From assembly GCF_006970445.1 (NCBI RefSeq), contig NZ_CP033877.1:3604750-3668749 (forward strand): a DNA stretch of 64,000 nt, read 5' to 3'. The notes beneath the pieces were generated by a model. The model was not told the DNA's origin. It did no database searches and was given only the letters and a program-made list of their open reading frames with translations. The position numbers and the translations under genes were made by a program. Each line of letters begins with the position of its first letter. The stretch's first letter is position 1. This document shows positions 49,619-59,456 of this stretch, in pieces. Source of the stretch: Stenotrophomonas maltophilia (GTDB lineage: Bacteria > Pseudomonadota > Gammaproteobacteria > Xanthomonadales > Xanthomonadaceae).

Positions 49619-51898
49619 ATGTCAGCTGTCTTTTCCATTACCTCTGCCGACAAAGCCCGTCTGGCCGCCAGCGACCTGCCTCCGCGGGTGCGTGAGCTGC
49701 TGGGCGCGTTGATCGGCCTGTGCCGGCAAACGCTGGCCGCGCCGCTGATCCTGACCGTTGAAGCGCTGGAGCAGACGCTGCTGCACGACGCCGACCGCGC
49801 ACGCAATCCGATGCAGCAGGCAGATCTGATGGCCCAGCGGGGCCAGCTGCATGCCTTCGCCGGCCATTTCGCCGACCGCATGCTCGATGCCGTGGCCGAA
49901 GCACTGGCGGGCCTGCGCGAGCCGTCCACCACCACCGCTGCCCATGCCACGCCGCCGCCCTTGCCGGGCATGCTGGGCCTGTCGCTGGTCGATGAGCGCG
50001 AGGTGGATCGCGACCTGCTGCTGACCGAGATGGTCCGGCGCGAGACCCTGCGCTCAACCAATACGTTGAACCTGCTGGGCCAGCGCCTGGGTGTGCTCGC
50101 AGCGGCGCCGGCGTTCGAGGCCGATACCCTGCCACTGGCACCGCAGGCCCTGTGCGCGATGGTGCGCCGGATCGCCGAACAGGACACCCTCGGCGTGGAG
50201 GTGCAGCTTGCGCTGTACCGCAGCTTCGAGCGGCAGGTACTGGAGCGCCTGGGTGACATCCTGGACCGCGCCAACGCGCTGCTGGCCCAGCACGGTGTGC
50301 TGCCGGGCCTGGTCTACACCCCCTACCTGGCACGCTCGTCGAGCACGCGGAGGATCCTCACCCAATCGGTGGGTGGCGGCCGCGCAACGCAGCCTGCCAA
50401 ACGTACCGCCGCGCCATTGACCGGCTGGAACGGCTCCGCCCCCGCCGGTTCCTGGTCGAACCTGGTGCAGGATGCCTTCAACGATACAGGCAGCGCGGGT
50501 CCCGCCGCCCCTGGCGTGACCACGTCCACCAGCAGTGCGCTGCACGAACTGCTGCAGCAGGCCCGCCATGCCACGACGGTCCCTGCAGATACTGCGGCCG
50601 TGCCCAGCGCAGCGGTCGATGCGGTCCTTGCACGCCTGCAGGCCCAGTCCAGCGCGGCCACCGGTGTTGCCGACCTGCAGGCTGCCGTGGTCGCGCAGCT
50701 GCGCAGCGAGCACGGCGCTACTGCCGAGCTGGGCAGCCACGACCGTGACAATCTTGACCTGCTGCGCATGCTGATGCAGCAGGTACAGCAGCAGCAACGC
50801 CCCGATCCGGTGCCTGCCGCGCTGCTCGCCCGCCTGCAGGTGCCGCTGGCGCGCGCGGCGATGGCCGACCCCGGTTTCTTCGTGCGCGACGAACACCCCG
50901 CACGCGAACTGCTCAACCAGATTGCCGAAGTCGGCGCCAACTGGCTGGGTGACGATGATGTGGATCCGCAGCTGCTGCAGCGCATGGCGCAGAGCGTGCA
51001 GGGCCTGCTGGGCCAGGACGCGCGCTCGCCCGAGGCCTTCGCCACCGCCAACGAAGACGTGCAGCAGCACCAGCGCGCGGCGGCCCATCGCGCCGAATTG
51101 GCCGAGCGCCGCCACGTCGAGGCCGCACGCGGCAAGGAACGACTGGAACTGGCACGTCGCCAGGCCAATGCACAGATCGACCAGTGCTGTGACGCACAGG
51201 AGCCGCCGCGCTTCGTGCAGACCCTGCTGCGCCAGGCCTGGGCCGATGCACTCACCCTCACCCGCCTGCGCCACGGCGACGATTCACCGCAATGGCAGGA
51301 GCGCCTCCACCAGACCGAGCGCATCGCCGCGGTAACCGCGCAGGCCGTCGATGCCCCCGGCGGTACCGATGCCTCGCTGGCCAGCGATGTCGAGTCCGCG
51401 CTGGTGCAGGTCGGCTATCACGCCGAGGAAGCCGCCGCCGTTGCGCGCCGCCTGGCCACGCCCGGCGGCGAGGACGAAAGCACCTCGCGCACTGAACTCA
51501 GTGCACGGCTGAAGGCGCGTGCACGGCTGGGCGAACATGCCGCCAGCGGCAGCGGCCCCGCGTCGCTGGCACCGCGCAGCAGCGCCGAAGAGGCCGCCTA
51601 CCAGCAGCTGGGCACCCTGCCCTTCGGCAGCTGGTTCGACATCGACAACGGCGATGGCAGCCTGCGCCGGCAGCGCCTGTCCTGGTACAGCCTGCTGACC
51701 GGCCACGCCCTGTTCGTCAATCCGCGCGGGCAGAAGGTCGCCGATACCGACCTCGACACGCTCGCCCGGCAGATCAGCGCCGGACGCGCGCAGCTGGTCA
51801 CCGAAGACAAGGGCCGGCTGGTCGATCGCGCGTGGCAGGCCAGCCTCGGTGCGCTGCGCGCGCTGGCCGGCGGCCGTTCCAGGGAGACCTCCGTTTGA
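49619..51898 (+). CDS. DUF1631 family protein
   Basis: A 759-residue cytoplasmic, mostly helical protein. The layout fits the DUF1631 family, sometimes mis-annotated as thymidine phosphorylase. The C-terminal section (FGSWFDIDNGDGSLRRQRLSWYSLLTGHALFVNPRGQKVADTDL) is a compact beta-rich domain conserved in the family and similar to PilZ-associated folds. The middle is rich in Gln/Ala helices. A PilZ gene overlaps the stop, so a link to c-di-GMP signalling is plausible, though not shown. Confidence 0.85.
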   Translation: MSAVFSITSADKARLAASDLPPRVRELLGALIGLCRQTLAAPLILTVEALEQTLLHDADRARNPMQQADLMAQRGQLHAFAGHFADRMLDAVAEALAGLREPSTTTAAHATPPPLPGMLGLSLVDEREVDRDLLLTEMVRRETLRSTNTLNLLGQRLGVLAAAPAFEADTLPLAPQALCAMVRRIAEQDTLGVEVQLALYRSFERQVLERLGDILDRANALLAQHGVLPGLVYTPYLARSSSTRRILTQSVGGGRATQPAKRTAAPLTGWNGSAPAGSWSNLVQDAFNDTGSAGPAAPGVTTSTSSALHELLQQARHATTVPADTAAVPSAAVDAVLARLQAQSSAATGVADLQAAVVAQLRSEHGATAELGSHDRDNLDLLRMLMQQVQQQQRPDPVPAALLARLQVPLARAAMADPGFFVRDEHPARELLNQIAEVGANWLGDDDVDPQLLQRMAQSVQGLLGQDARSPEAFATANEDVQQHQRAAAHRAELAERRHVEAARGKERLELARRQANAQIDQCCDAQEPPRFVQTLLRQAWADALTLTRLRHGDDSPQWQERLHQTERIAAVTAQAVDAPGGTDASLASDVESALVQVGYHAEEAAAVARRLATPGGEDESTSRTELSARLKARARLGEHAASGSGPASLAPRSSAEEAAYQQLGTLPFGSWFDIDNGDGSLRRQRLSWYSLLTGHALFVNPRGQKVADTDLDTLARQISAGRAQLVTEDKGRLVDRAWQASLGALRALAGGRSRETSV

Positions 51899-52269
51899 AC
51901 ACCCAACCACCGCAGGACACCCGCCGCGCACCGCGCCGCCAGGTTTCGGACCTGGTGCCGGTGACCGACCAGATGCGCGAAAGCGTGGTGGGCCGGCTCG
52001 GTAATGTCTCCGAGACCGGCATGCTGATGCTGGCCAGCACGCCGCTGCGCGAGGACGCGCTGTACCAGTTCCGCTTCCCGTTGCCGATGGGCGACGGCCG
52101 CCACGAGGCCATCGACGTGGGCGTGCACCTGCTGTGGAGCGAACCGGCGCATGTGCCGGGCCAGAGCTGGACCGGCTTCCGTTTTCTCACCCTGTCGCGC
52201 GAACATCGGCAGCTGCTGCGCAAGTGGGTGGGCGAAGACAGCGACGAGGGACCGGTTTCGACGGCCTGA
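51895..52269 (+). CDS. PilZ domain protein
   Basis: A 124-residue protein. The only sensible start is TTG 51895, which overlaps the TGA of the DUF1631 gene and lies eight bases after AGGGAG; no ATG is available. The N-terminus (NTQPPQDTRRAPRRQVSDLVPVTDQM) contains an RRxxR-like basic motif (RRAPRR), followed by GRLGNVSETGMLML, a variant of the D/NxSxxG c-di-GMP motif, and a beta-barrel. It probably binds c-di-GMP or is a degenerate PilZ. Confidence 0.85.
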   Translation: MNTQPPQDTRRAPRRQVSDLVPVTDQMRESVVGRLGNVSETGMLMLASTPLREDALYQFRFPLPMGDGRHEAIDVGVHLLWSEPAHVPGQSWTGFRFLTLSREHRQLLRKWVGEDSDEGPVSTA

Positions 52270-52344
52270 GTGCCGGTTCCAGCACAGCGGTTTTTCCCGG
52301 TATGCGGCAGAATCTAGGGCCGTTTTCCGTGTCGAGCCACCGCA

Positions 52345-53676
52345 ATGATCCAGCAAGACCCCGGCGCCCTGTATCCCGACCACCTGGCCGTGCTGTGCCG
52401 ACGTGCCGAACAGGCGCTGGCCCGCGGCGGCTTCGATCACCTGGTGGTGCCCAGCGGCACCCTGCACTACCAGGTGTTCGACGATCGCGATTACCCGTAC
52501 GCGGTCAATCCGCAGTTCAAGGCCTGGCTGCCGCTGACCCGCGTGCCCAACAGCTGGATCGTGTTCACCCCCGGCAAGCGCCCGGCGGTGATCTTCCACC
52601 AGCCCTTCGATTACTGGCACGTGGTGCCGGACGCACCGAGTGGCTGGTGGGTGGAGCACTTCGACATCCACATCATCCGCAAGCCCGAGGAGGCGCTTGC
52701 CCTGCTGCCGGCAGACCCGTCGCGCTGCGCGATCCTCGGCGAACCGCAGAGCACGCTGGGCAGCTACGTGCCGAACAACCCGGCACCGGTGGTGAACTAC
52801 CTGGAATGGCACCGCGGCAGCAAGACGCCGTATGAAATCGCGCTGATGCGCCAGGCGCAGGTGCTGGGCGTGCGCGGCCACCGCGCCGCCGAAGCCGCGT
52901 TCCGCAACGGCGCCGACGAGTTCAGCATCCACATGGCGTACTGCCAAGCGGTGGGCCAGGACGCCAACGAGCTGCCCTACGGCAACATCGTGGCGCTGAA
53001 TGAACATGCCGCCGTGCTGCATTACACCGAGCTGGGCCGCAAGGCACCGCAGCCGCTGCGCAGCTTCCTGATCGATGCCGGCGCCAGCGCGCACGGCTAT
53101 GCCAGCGACATCACCCGCACCTACGCCGCGCAGGGCCACGACGAATTCGCAGCGATGATCGCCGCCGTCGACGCCGCCCAGCAGCAGATGTGCGCGGCGG
53201 TGCGCCCGGGCTTCGACTACAAGCAGCTGCACGTGGACGCACATCTTTCACTGATGGGCGTACTGAAGGACTTCGGCGTGATCAAAGTGTCGCCGCAGAC
53301 CGCAGTTGAAACCGGCGTCAGCGCCGCGTTCTTCCCGCACGGCATCGGCCACCTGATCGGCCTGCAGGTGCACGACGTGGCCGGTTTCGCAGCCAGCGAC
53401 GAGGGTGGCCGCATCGAGCGCCCGGCGGGCCATCCGTACCTGCGCCTGACCCGCGTACTGGAACCGGGCATGGTGGTGACCATCGAACCGGGCCTGTACT
53501 TCATCGACATGCTGTTGAACGAAGTGAAGGACGCCGGCCAGGGCGATGCGATCAACTGGGACCGCGTGGACTTCTTCCGTCCGTATGGCGGCATCCGCAT
53601 CGAAGACGAGGTGCTGTGCACCGAGGGCGAAGCGGACAACCTGACGCGGCCGGAGTTTGCGGCGGCCAACGGCTGA
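52345..53676 (+). CDS. pepQ: Xaa-Pro dipeptidase (prolidase)
   Basis: A 443-residue metallopeptidase of the same length as E. coli PepQ. Metal ligands lie in LIDAGASAHGY (Asp), YASDITRTYA (Asp), FPHGIGHLIGLQVHD (His), TIEPGLYF (Glu) and IRIEDEVL (Glu). It splits Xaa-Pro dipeptides. It is convergent with pepP; 545 bases of repeats lie between. Confidence 0.96.
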   Translation: MIQQDPGALYPDHLAVLCRRAEQALARGGFDHLVVPSGTLHYQVFDDRDYPYAVNPQFKAWLPLTRVPNSWIVFTPGKRPAVIFHQPFDYWHVVPDAPSGWWVEHFDIHIIRKPEEALALLPADPSRCAILGEPQSTLGSYVPNNPAPVVNYLEWHRGSKTPYEIALMRQAQVLGVRGHRAAEAAFRNGADEFSIHMAYCQAVGQDANELPYGNIVALNEHAAVLHYTELGRKAPQPLRSFLIDAGASAHGYASDITRTYAAQGHDEFAAMIAAVDAAQQQMCAAVRPGFDYKQLHVDAHLSLMGVLKDFGVIKVSPQTAVETGVSAAFFPHGIGHLIGLQVHDVAGFAASDEGGRIERPAGHPYLRLTRVLEPGMVVTIEPGLYFIDMLLNEVKDAGQGDAINWDRVDFFRPYGGIRIEDEVLCTEGEADNLTRPEFAAANG

Positions 53677-53709
53677 GCCCCTCGTGGTTGGCCGCTTGGA
53701 GCAAAAGCC

Positions 53710-53834
53710 GCGCTTGGCGGTGCGGGTGGGCCATGCAGGGGACGCTGCAAGTACGTCCCTGTAAGCTCGATGGCGCCATCCATGGCGCCAACGCCCCTGC
53801 ATGGCCCACCCGCCCCACCTTTGACAGTTTCCTG
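53710..53834 (+). repeat. About 130-bp three-way-junction repeat, copy C
   Basis: Arms GCGGGTGGGCCATGCAGGGG and CCCCTGCATGGCCCACCCGC are perfectly complementary but differ in sequence from copies A and B. Inside are TACGTCCCTGTA and GGCGCCATCCATGGCGCC. The right flank is TTTGACAGTTTCC. Confidence 0.8.
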
Positions 53835-54020
53835 CGCGCGTCCAACCACGGAAAAGAAAAAGGAAAAGCAAAAGCGGGTCGCTCGCTGCGCTCGCTCCGT
53901 GTCGACCAAGGTCGACACCTACCAACAGCCGCAGCAGCCAGTAGATCCACGCCATGCGTGGATGATTCATTCGATATCTGACAGATGTGCCGACCAACGG
54001 TCGGCACCCACCAACAGCCG

Positions 54021-54151
54021 CAGGAACCTGTCAGATGTGGGGCGGTGTGGGTGGGCAGGACCGTTGGCGCCATGGATGGCGCCATCGAGCCCCCATGGAT
54101 GGGTTTACGGCGTGTCCTGACCACCCACACCGCCCCGCCATCCCACGGAAT
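54021..54151 (-). repeat. About 130-bp three-way-junction repeat, copy D
   Basis: Same element read on the minus strand, with arms GGCGGTGTGGGTGG..CAGGAC and GTCCTG..CCACCCACACCGCC. Inside are CCCATCCATGGGGG and GGCGCCATCCATGGCGCC. The outer flanks again are CCGTGGGATGGCGG and TCTGACAGGTTCC. Confidence 0.8.
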
Positions 54152-54221
54152 GCCGCTCTTGCTTTCGCCGTTGCCGTTGCATTGAGCAGGTGCAGGGCTG
54201 CAAGCCCTGCAGAAAAGCCCC

Positions 54222-55550
54222 TTACCCCGCCATTACCGCTTCGATCTCGTCGGCGCTGCGCGCCAGGCCTTCGGTCAGCACGCGATGGCCGTCATCGGTG
54301 ATCAGCACGTCATCCTCGGTACGGATGCCGATACCGCGCCAGCGCGGTTCCACCGTCGTATCGTCCACGCCGACATACAGCCCCGGCTCGATGGTGAACG
54401 CCATGCCCGGCTCCAGCAGGCGCGAATCGCCCGCCAGGCGGTAATCGCCCACATCGTGCACGTCCAGCCCGATCCAGTGCCCGGTCTTGTGCCGGTAGAA
54501 ACGCTGGTACTGGCCTTCGGACAGGTTCTTTTCCAGCGTGCCCTTCAGCAGGCCCAGCCGCAGCAGGCCCTCGGTCAGGGTCTGCACCGCCGCCAGGTGG
54601 CCGGCCTCGTACGGCACGCCCGGCTTGGCCTGGGCCAGCGCCGCAGCCTGCGCATCGCCGACCAGGTCGTGCAGCGCGCGCTGCTCGGCACTGAAGCGGC
54701 CATTCACCGGGAAGGTGCGGGTGATGTCGCTGGCATAGCCGCGATATTCCGCGCCGGCATCGATCAGCACCAGCTCGCCGTCACGCGAACGTGCGTTATT
54801 GTCGCGGTAATGCAGGATGCAGCCGTTGCGGCCCGCACCGACGATGCTGCAGTAGGCCGGCACGGCATCGTTGGCGCGGAACACGCGTTCCAGTTCGGCC
54901 TGCAGTTCGTATTCGTGGATGCCGGCCTTCGCCACTTTCATCGCCGCCAGATGTGCGCGCACACTGATCTGCGCGGCGTGGTGCATCAGCGCCACTTCCG
55001 CGCCGGACTTGAACAGGCGCTGCTCGTGCAGCAGGTGGCCCAGCTCCAGGAACTCATGCGGCGGCTGCGCACCGTGGCGCACCTGCGAACGCACGCGGTT
55101 GACCCAGCCGATCAGCTTCAGGTCGAAATCGGCGTCACGGCCGAAGTGGTAGTAGACGCGCGAACGCCCTTCCAGCAGGCCCGGCAGGATGTCGTCCAGA
55201 TCGTCGATCGGGTACGCATCGTCCATGCCGTACTGCGCCACCGCGCCTTCCTGGCCGGCGCGGCTCCCGTCCCAGGCCTCACGCTCGGCATCGCGCTCGC
55301 GGCAGAACAGGATGGCCTCGCCGTGGCGTCGCCCCGGGATCAGCACCAGCACTGCTTCCGGCTCCGGGAAGCCGCTCAGGTACTGGAAGTCCGAATCCTG
55401 GCGGAACGGGTAATGGGTATCGAGGCTGCGCACCTTCTCGGCCGCGGCCGGCAGCACGAGGATCGCGTCCTCGCCGGCCATGTCCATCAGCTGGCGGCGG
55501 CGACGCTTGTATTCGCCGGCCGCGATGCCGGTGCGCTGCTTGATATCCAT
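54222..55550 (-). CDS. pepP: Xaa-Pro aminopeptidase
   Basis: A 442-residue M24 metallopeptidase (E. coli PepP is 441). It frees N-terminal residues before proline. Metal ligands are in LIDAGAEYRGYASDITRTFPV (two Asp), HKTGHWIGLDVHDVGDY (His), FTIEPGLYV (Glu) and GIRTEDDVLI (Glu). The start overlaps the stop of the ygfB-like gene by one base, as in E. coli, where ygfB, pepP and ubiH are linked. Confidence 0.96.
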   Translation of the reverse strand: MDIKQRTGIAAGEYKRRRRQLMDMAGEDAILVLPAAAEKVRSLDTHYPFRQDSDFQYLSGFPEPEAVLVLIPGRRHGEAILFCRERDAEREAWDGSRAGQEGAVAQYGMDDAYPIDDLDDILPGLLEGRSRVYYHFGRDADFDLKLIGWVNRVRSQVRHGAQPPHEFLELGHLLHEQRLFKSGAEVALMHHAAQISVRAHLAAMKVAKAGIHEYELQAELERVFRANDAVPAYCSIVGAGRNGCILHYRDNNARSRDGELVLIDAGAEYRGYASDITRTFPVNGRFSAEQRALHDLVGDAQAAALAQAKPGVPYEAGHLAAVQTLTEGLLRLGLLKGTLEKNLSEGQYQRFYRHKTGHWIGLDVHDVGDYRLAGDSRLLEPGMAFTIEPGLYVGVDDTTVEPRWRGIGIRTEDDVLITDDGHRVLTEGLARSADEIEAVMAG

Positions 55551-56098
55551 CAGTTCAGGCGCTGCCGATGGCGCGAGGCCAGCACCACGTCACCGTGCAG
55601 CAGCAGTACCGCCACGCGGATGAATTCCTCGATCTCCGAGAGGGCTTCGTCGTCATCATCTCCACCGGCTTCGAAATCCTCGCTGGAGGCACGGGCCAGG
55701 CTGGCCATGTCGGTCAGCGCTTCTTCGCCCTCTTCGGACAGGGTCGGGCGACGGCCGCCGCTGCCCAGGCCGAAGCCGCCCAGGAAGGAACGGGTCCAGC
55801 TGAACATGGCATCGGCCTGCGCGGACACGTCGTCAGTGTCGGTCAGCAGCAGCTCGAAGGCGAAGTCGCGGTCTTCCAGCTGCTTGATGGTGGCCTGCAG
55901 CAGCTGCCCCAGCACGCTGTCGGCGGCCACCGGCGGCAGGTTGTCGTCGGCCAGCACGCGCGCCGGCCAGTCATTGCCGGGGGCGCCGCCGGCGGCCAGC
56001 CAGCCACACAGCGCGCCGTGCAGCTCGGCAGCGGTGGCGCCCAGGCCCAGCTCCTGGCTGGCGCGGGTAACGTCGTCGACGGAGGGAAGTTCGGTCAT
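55550..56098 (-). CDS. ygfB: UPF0149 (YgfB/YecA) family protein
   Basis: A 182-residue acidic protein, started at ATG 56098 (MTELPSVDDVTRASQELGLGATAAELHGALCGWLAAGG). The helical AAELHGALCGWL block and the C-terminal SEIEEFIRVAVLLLHGD are typical of YgfB. In Pseudomonas a YgfB homologue affects beta-lactamase regulation; here nothing more than the family is certain. It is divergent from the zapA group. Confidence 0.9.
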   Translation of the reverse strand: MTELPSVDDVTRASQELGLGATAAELHGALCGWLAAGGAPGNDWPARVLADDNLPPVAADSVLGQLLQATIKQLEDRDFAFELLLTDTDDVSAQADAMFSWTRSFLGGFGLGSGGRRPTLSEEGEEALTDMASLARASSEDFEAGGDDDDEALSEIEEFIRVAVLLLHGDVVLASRHRQRLN

Positions 56099-56250
56099 CG
56101 TGCGGCTCGTTCGGAATAAGGAAACCGGGGCGCACACGCGCGCCCGTGAGACCCCGTAGTGTAGCAACCCGACGGCATCCTCTCTGCGGCCGTCAGGCCT
56201 TGCTGCGACAACGCTTGACCGCCCTTACCCGGCTTGCCTATCGTGCCTGC

Positions 56251-56472
56251 ATGGAACCCGCCGACCCCCTTGCCCAGCTGCAGGACTTCGCCGCCCGCGT
56301 GGAAGCGTTGCTTGAACGCAACCAGCGCTTGGCCGAGGAGAACCGCAGCCTGCGCCACCAGCAGGAACAGCTGGTGGCCGAGCGTTCCACGCTGCTGGCC
56401 AAGAATGAGCAGGCGCGCTCGCGGGTGGAAGCAATGATCAGCCGGCTCAAATCCCTGGAGCAGCACACATGA
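56251..56472 (+). CDS. Small coiled-coil protein (TIGR02449 family)
   Basis: A 73-residue protein consisting of one long coiled coil (LQDFAARVEALLERNQRLAEENRSLRHQQEQLV... ), typical of the small proteins found before zapA in xanthomonads and pseudomonads. The start is ATG 56251. It overlaps zapA by four bases (ATGA). A cell-division link is inferred from the neighbour. Confidence 0.85.
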   Translation: MEPADPLAQLQDFAARVEALLERNQRLAEENRSLRHQQEQLVAERSTLLAKNEQARSRVEAMISRLKSLEQHT

Positions 56473-56765
56473 GCGCCGAACCGGTCAGTGTCCGCATCCT
56501 CGATCGTGAATACACCGTGGGTGTCGGCGGCGACGAACGCGACAGCCTGATGGCTGCTGCGCGCCTGCTCGATGCGCGCATGCGCGAGATCCGCGGCAGC
56601 AACCGCATGGCCGCCGTGGACCGCGTCGCCGTGCTGGCCGCGCTGAACCTGGCCCATGAACTGCAGCTGCTGCGCGACGAGAACGCCCGCCAGGCAGTGG
56701 CACTGCAGCAGACGCTGGCCGACCTGAACCGGCGCCTGGACCGCGCGATCGACGGCACCCCATAG
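56469..56765 (+). CDS. zapA: Cell division protein ZapA
   Basis: A 98-residue protein (MSAEPVSVRILDREYTVGVGGDERDSLMAAARLLDARMREIRG...). The N-terminal beta-hairpin domain and C-terminal coiled coil match ZapA, which bundles FtsZ filaments at the Z-ring. It is followed at once by a long palindrome and then 6S RNA, the arrangement known from E. coli. Confidence 0.94.
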   Translation: MSAEPVSVRILDREYTVGVGGDERDSLMAAARLLDARMREIRGSNRMAAVDRVAVLAALNLAHELQLLRDENARQAVALQQTLADLNRRLDRAIDGTP

Positions 56766-56766
56766 A

Positions 56767-56842
56767 AAAAGGGGACGGAGGGAATTAAGGCGCATTCGCC
56801 CCTTCCGTGCTGGAAACGCCTTAATTCCCTCCGTCCCCTTTT
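56767..56842. repeat. Perfect AAAAGGGGACGGAG palindrome, copy 1
   Basis: Two 26-base arms (beginning AAAAGGGGACGGAGGGAATT, the other its exact complement) around a 24-base loop, starting one base after the zapA stop. The T-rich end could let it end transcription. Confidence 0.9.
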
Positions 56843-56905
56843 CGCGTATCTGAATTGGCACGGACTGTTGCCGACGAACGGCCTATCCAGATCGTGCGTG
56901 CTGGC

Positions 56906-56911
56906 TATAAT
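56906..56911 (+). promoter_or_regulatory. Consensus -10 box of the 6S RNA gene
   Basis: TATAAT, eight bases before the deduced start of 6S RNA. The -35 region is weak. Confidence 0.7.
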
Positions 56912-56918
56912 GGCCACG

Positions 56919-57105
56919 CGTTCTCTGCGGTACTCGACGGCATGTGCAAACATTCGCCTTGTCCCTTAAGAACGACACCGGGAGCGCGACAGCGCCGGGA
57001 GTGCAGGTCCGCCTTGTAGCGGGAAGCCCGATGGTTCTCCAGCGTTCCCACTTGAGCCCCCGGGTTCAAGGTCGTTTCGCATGCATCGACATTGCGGAGA
57101 ATGCA
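56919..57105 (+). ncRNA. ssrS: 6S RNA
   Basis: An RNA of about 187 bases between zapA and ygfA, where ssrS lies in most gammaproteobacteria. The ends pair (TTCTC near 56921 with GAGAA near 57097), and the interior forms one long irregular hairpin with a central open bubble, the form that mimics an open promoter and binds sigma-70 polymerase. A TATAAT box precedes it; a terminator follows. End positions are approximate. Confidence 0.88.
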
Positions 57106-57111
57106 ATATTC

Positions 57112-57153
57112 CAGCAAGGGCGGCGTCTTCGGGCGTCGCCCTTGTTCTTTCCG
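57112..57153 (+). terminator. Terminator after 6S RNA
   Basis: CAAGGGCGGCG-TCTTCGG-GCGTCGCCCTTG is followed by TTCTTTCC. Read-through would enter ygfA, as known for E. coli ssrS-ygfA. Confidence 0.8.
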
Positions 57154-57187
57154 GCACAATAACGGCTGATCCTCGCCGCTCGCTGCC

Positions 57188-57777
57188 ATGACCGACCCGC
57201 GCCAGGCCCTGCGCCACGACCTGCGGCAACGCCGCCGTGACCTTTCCGCCGGTGAGCGTATCGCCGCCGCCGAATCGCTTGCCGATGCCCTGCTCGCCCT
57301 GCCGTTCGCCCCGCGCGAAGGCGCCGTGGCCGGCTACTGGGCGCTGGATGGCGAAATCGCCCTGCACCGCTGGCAGCTGCAGCTGCCCGAAGGGCTCACC
57401 TACTGCCTGCCGGTACTGGCGGGTGACGTGCTGCGCTTCGCACCGTGGCGCCCCGGGCAGCCGCTGACCAGCAACCGCTATGGCATTCCCGAGCCGGACG
57501 TGGCGATGGAAGACACCCTGGAACCGGCGCAGATGGCGCTGGTAGTGACCCCGCTGGTGGGTTTCGACACACAGTGCCGGCGGCTGGGCATGGGGGGCGG
57601 CTGGTATGATCGCAGCTTCGCCTTCCGCCACGACCGGCCGGCGCCGCCCTGGCTGGTCGGTGCTGCATTCGCGGTGCAGCAGGTCGAGTCCTTGCCGGTG
57701 GCGTCGTGGGACGTGCCGGTGGATGCGATCTGCACCGAAGACGGCACCCTGTTCCCCTCCGCTGCCCCCGTGAACGC

Positions 57778-57781
<4 letters not shown>
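57188..57781 (+). CDS. ygfA: 5-formyltetrahydrofolate cyclo-ligase
   Basis: A 197-residue enzyme that converts 5-formyl-THF to 5,10-methenyl-THF. ALRHDLRQRRRDLSAGERIAA at the N-terminus, YGIPEPD in the middle and VVTPLVGFDTQCRRLGMGGGWYDRSFA are family blocks. It overlaps the EVE-domain gene by four bases. Confidence 0.95.
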
Positions 57782-58257
<476 letters not shown>

Positions 58258-58279
58258 TTCCCTGCCTGAGAGTTCTCCC

Positions 58280-58927
58280 ATGTCCGAAGCCAAGCGCCTG
58301 GCCGCCGAGAAAGCCATCGAGTACGTTGAAGACGGCATGATCGTCGGTGTCGGCACCGGTTCCACCGTGGCCTATTTCATCGATGCCCTGGCCCGCATCC
58401 AGCACCGCATCAAGGGTGCCGTGTCCAGTTCCGAGCAGAGCACCGCGCGCCTGAAGCAGCACGGCATCGAGGTGATCGAGCTGAACCACAGCGGCAACCT
58501 GTCGCTGTACGTGGACGGCGCCGATGAGTGCGACGCCAACAAGTGCCTGATCAAGGGCGGCGGCGCCGCACTGACCCGCGAGAAGATCATCGCCGAGGCC
58601 AGCGAGCGCTTCATCTGCATCGTCGACCCGAGCAAGCAGGTGCCGGTGCTGGGCAAGTTCCCGCTGCCGGTGGAAGTGATCCCGATGGCGCGCAGCCTGG
58701 TCGCCCGCCAGATCCGCGACATGACCGGCGGCCAGCCGACCTGGCGCGAAGGCGTGGTCACCGACAACGGCAACCAGATCCTGGACATCCACAACCTGCA
58801 GATCACCGATCCGGAAAAGCTGGAGCGCGAGCTCAACCAGCTGCCGGGCGTGGTCTGCGTGGGCCTGTTCGCGCGCCGTCGCGCCGATGTGGTGATCGTC
58901 GGCGGCGAGCCGCCGGTCGTGCTCTGA
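58280..58927 (+). CDS. rpiA: Ribose-5-phosphate isomerase A
   Basis: A 215-residue enzyme of the pentose phosphate pathway. [59 protein letters not shown] (catalytic Asp, Lys, Glu) are all present. The length is standard. Confidence 0.97.
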   Translation: MSEAKRLAAEKAIEYVEDGMIVGVGTGSTVAYFIDALARIQHRIKGAVSSSEQSTARLKQHGIEVIELNHSGNLSLYVDGADECDANKCLIKGGGAALTREKIIAEASERFICIVDPSKQVPVLGKFPLPVEVIPMARSLVARQIRDMTGGQPTWREGVVTDNGNQILDIHNLQITDPEKLERELNQLPGVVCVGLFARRRADVVIVGGEPPVVL

Positions 58928-58948
58928 CCCTTTCGAAGGATCCTGACG

Positions 58949-59392
58949 ATGTCGCTGTTGCGTTCGCTGCTGATGCTTCCGCTGCTGGCCCTGACCGGCT
59001 GCGCCACCGACGCGGCCCGCCATTGGGTCGAGCTGGATGGCGCCCGCTACCAGGTCGAGCTGGCCACCAACGATGAAACCCGCGCGCGCGGGCTGATGTT
59101 CCGCGACCAGATGTCGACCGACCACGGCATGCTGTTCATCCACGACCGCGAGGAAATGCAGGCGTACTGGATGAAGAACACCAAGATCGCGCTGGACATC
59201 CTGTACTTCGACAGCCAGCGCAAGCTGGTCAGCCAGCAGCGCGACGTACCGCCGTGCTCGGCCGGTGACATGTGCCCGCCCTACCCCAGCGGCGGCCCGG
59301 CGCGCTACGTGCTGGAGCTCAACGCCGGCCAGGCCGAGAAGTTGCAGTTGAAGGACGGCACCCAGCTGACCTTCGGCCCGGGCATCGAGTAA
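58949..59392 (+). CDS. DUF192 lipoprotein
   Basis: A 147-residue protein with a lipoprotein signal ending LALTGC (Cys near residue 18). The DUF192 block is RYQVELATNDETRARGLMFRDQMSTDHGMLFIHDREEMQAYWMKNT...LDILYFD. GAAGGA lies at the right place before the ATG. The function of this small beta-fold family is unknown. Confidence 0.9.
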   Translation: MSLLRSLLMLPLLALTGCATDAARHWVELDGARYQVELATNDETRARGLMFRDQMSTDHGMLFIHDREEMQAYWMKNTKIALDILYFDSQRKLVSQQRDVPPCSAGDMCPPYPSGGPARYVLELNAGQAEKLQLKDGTQLTFGPGIE

Positions 59393-59423
59393 CACGGTTC
59401 TGCCGGGCTGCGCCCGGCACCCA

Positions 59424-59453
59424 CGGTAGTGCCGGCCGCTGGCCGGCAACCCT
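59424..59453. repeat. SMAG palindrome
   Basis: GTAGTGCCGGCC-GCT-GGCCGGCAACC, a standard copy behind the DUF192 gene, directly before the next palindrome. Confidence 0.8.
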
Positions 59454-59456
59454 GCA

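Larger units (their letters stand above)
53677..54221. repeat. Repeat-filled gap between pepQ and pepP
   Basis: No gene is seen in these 545 bases. They contain copy C (53710-53834) and copy D (54021-54151, inverted) of the roughly 130-bp element. Between them lie GTGTCGACC-AAG-GTCGACAC (53898-53917), ATCCACGCCATGCGTGGAT (about 53944-53963) and GTGCCGACC-AACG-GTCGGCAC (53986-54007). After 54151 is a short GCAGGGC-TGCAAGCCCTGC palindrome. Confidence 0.85.
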
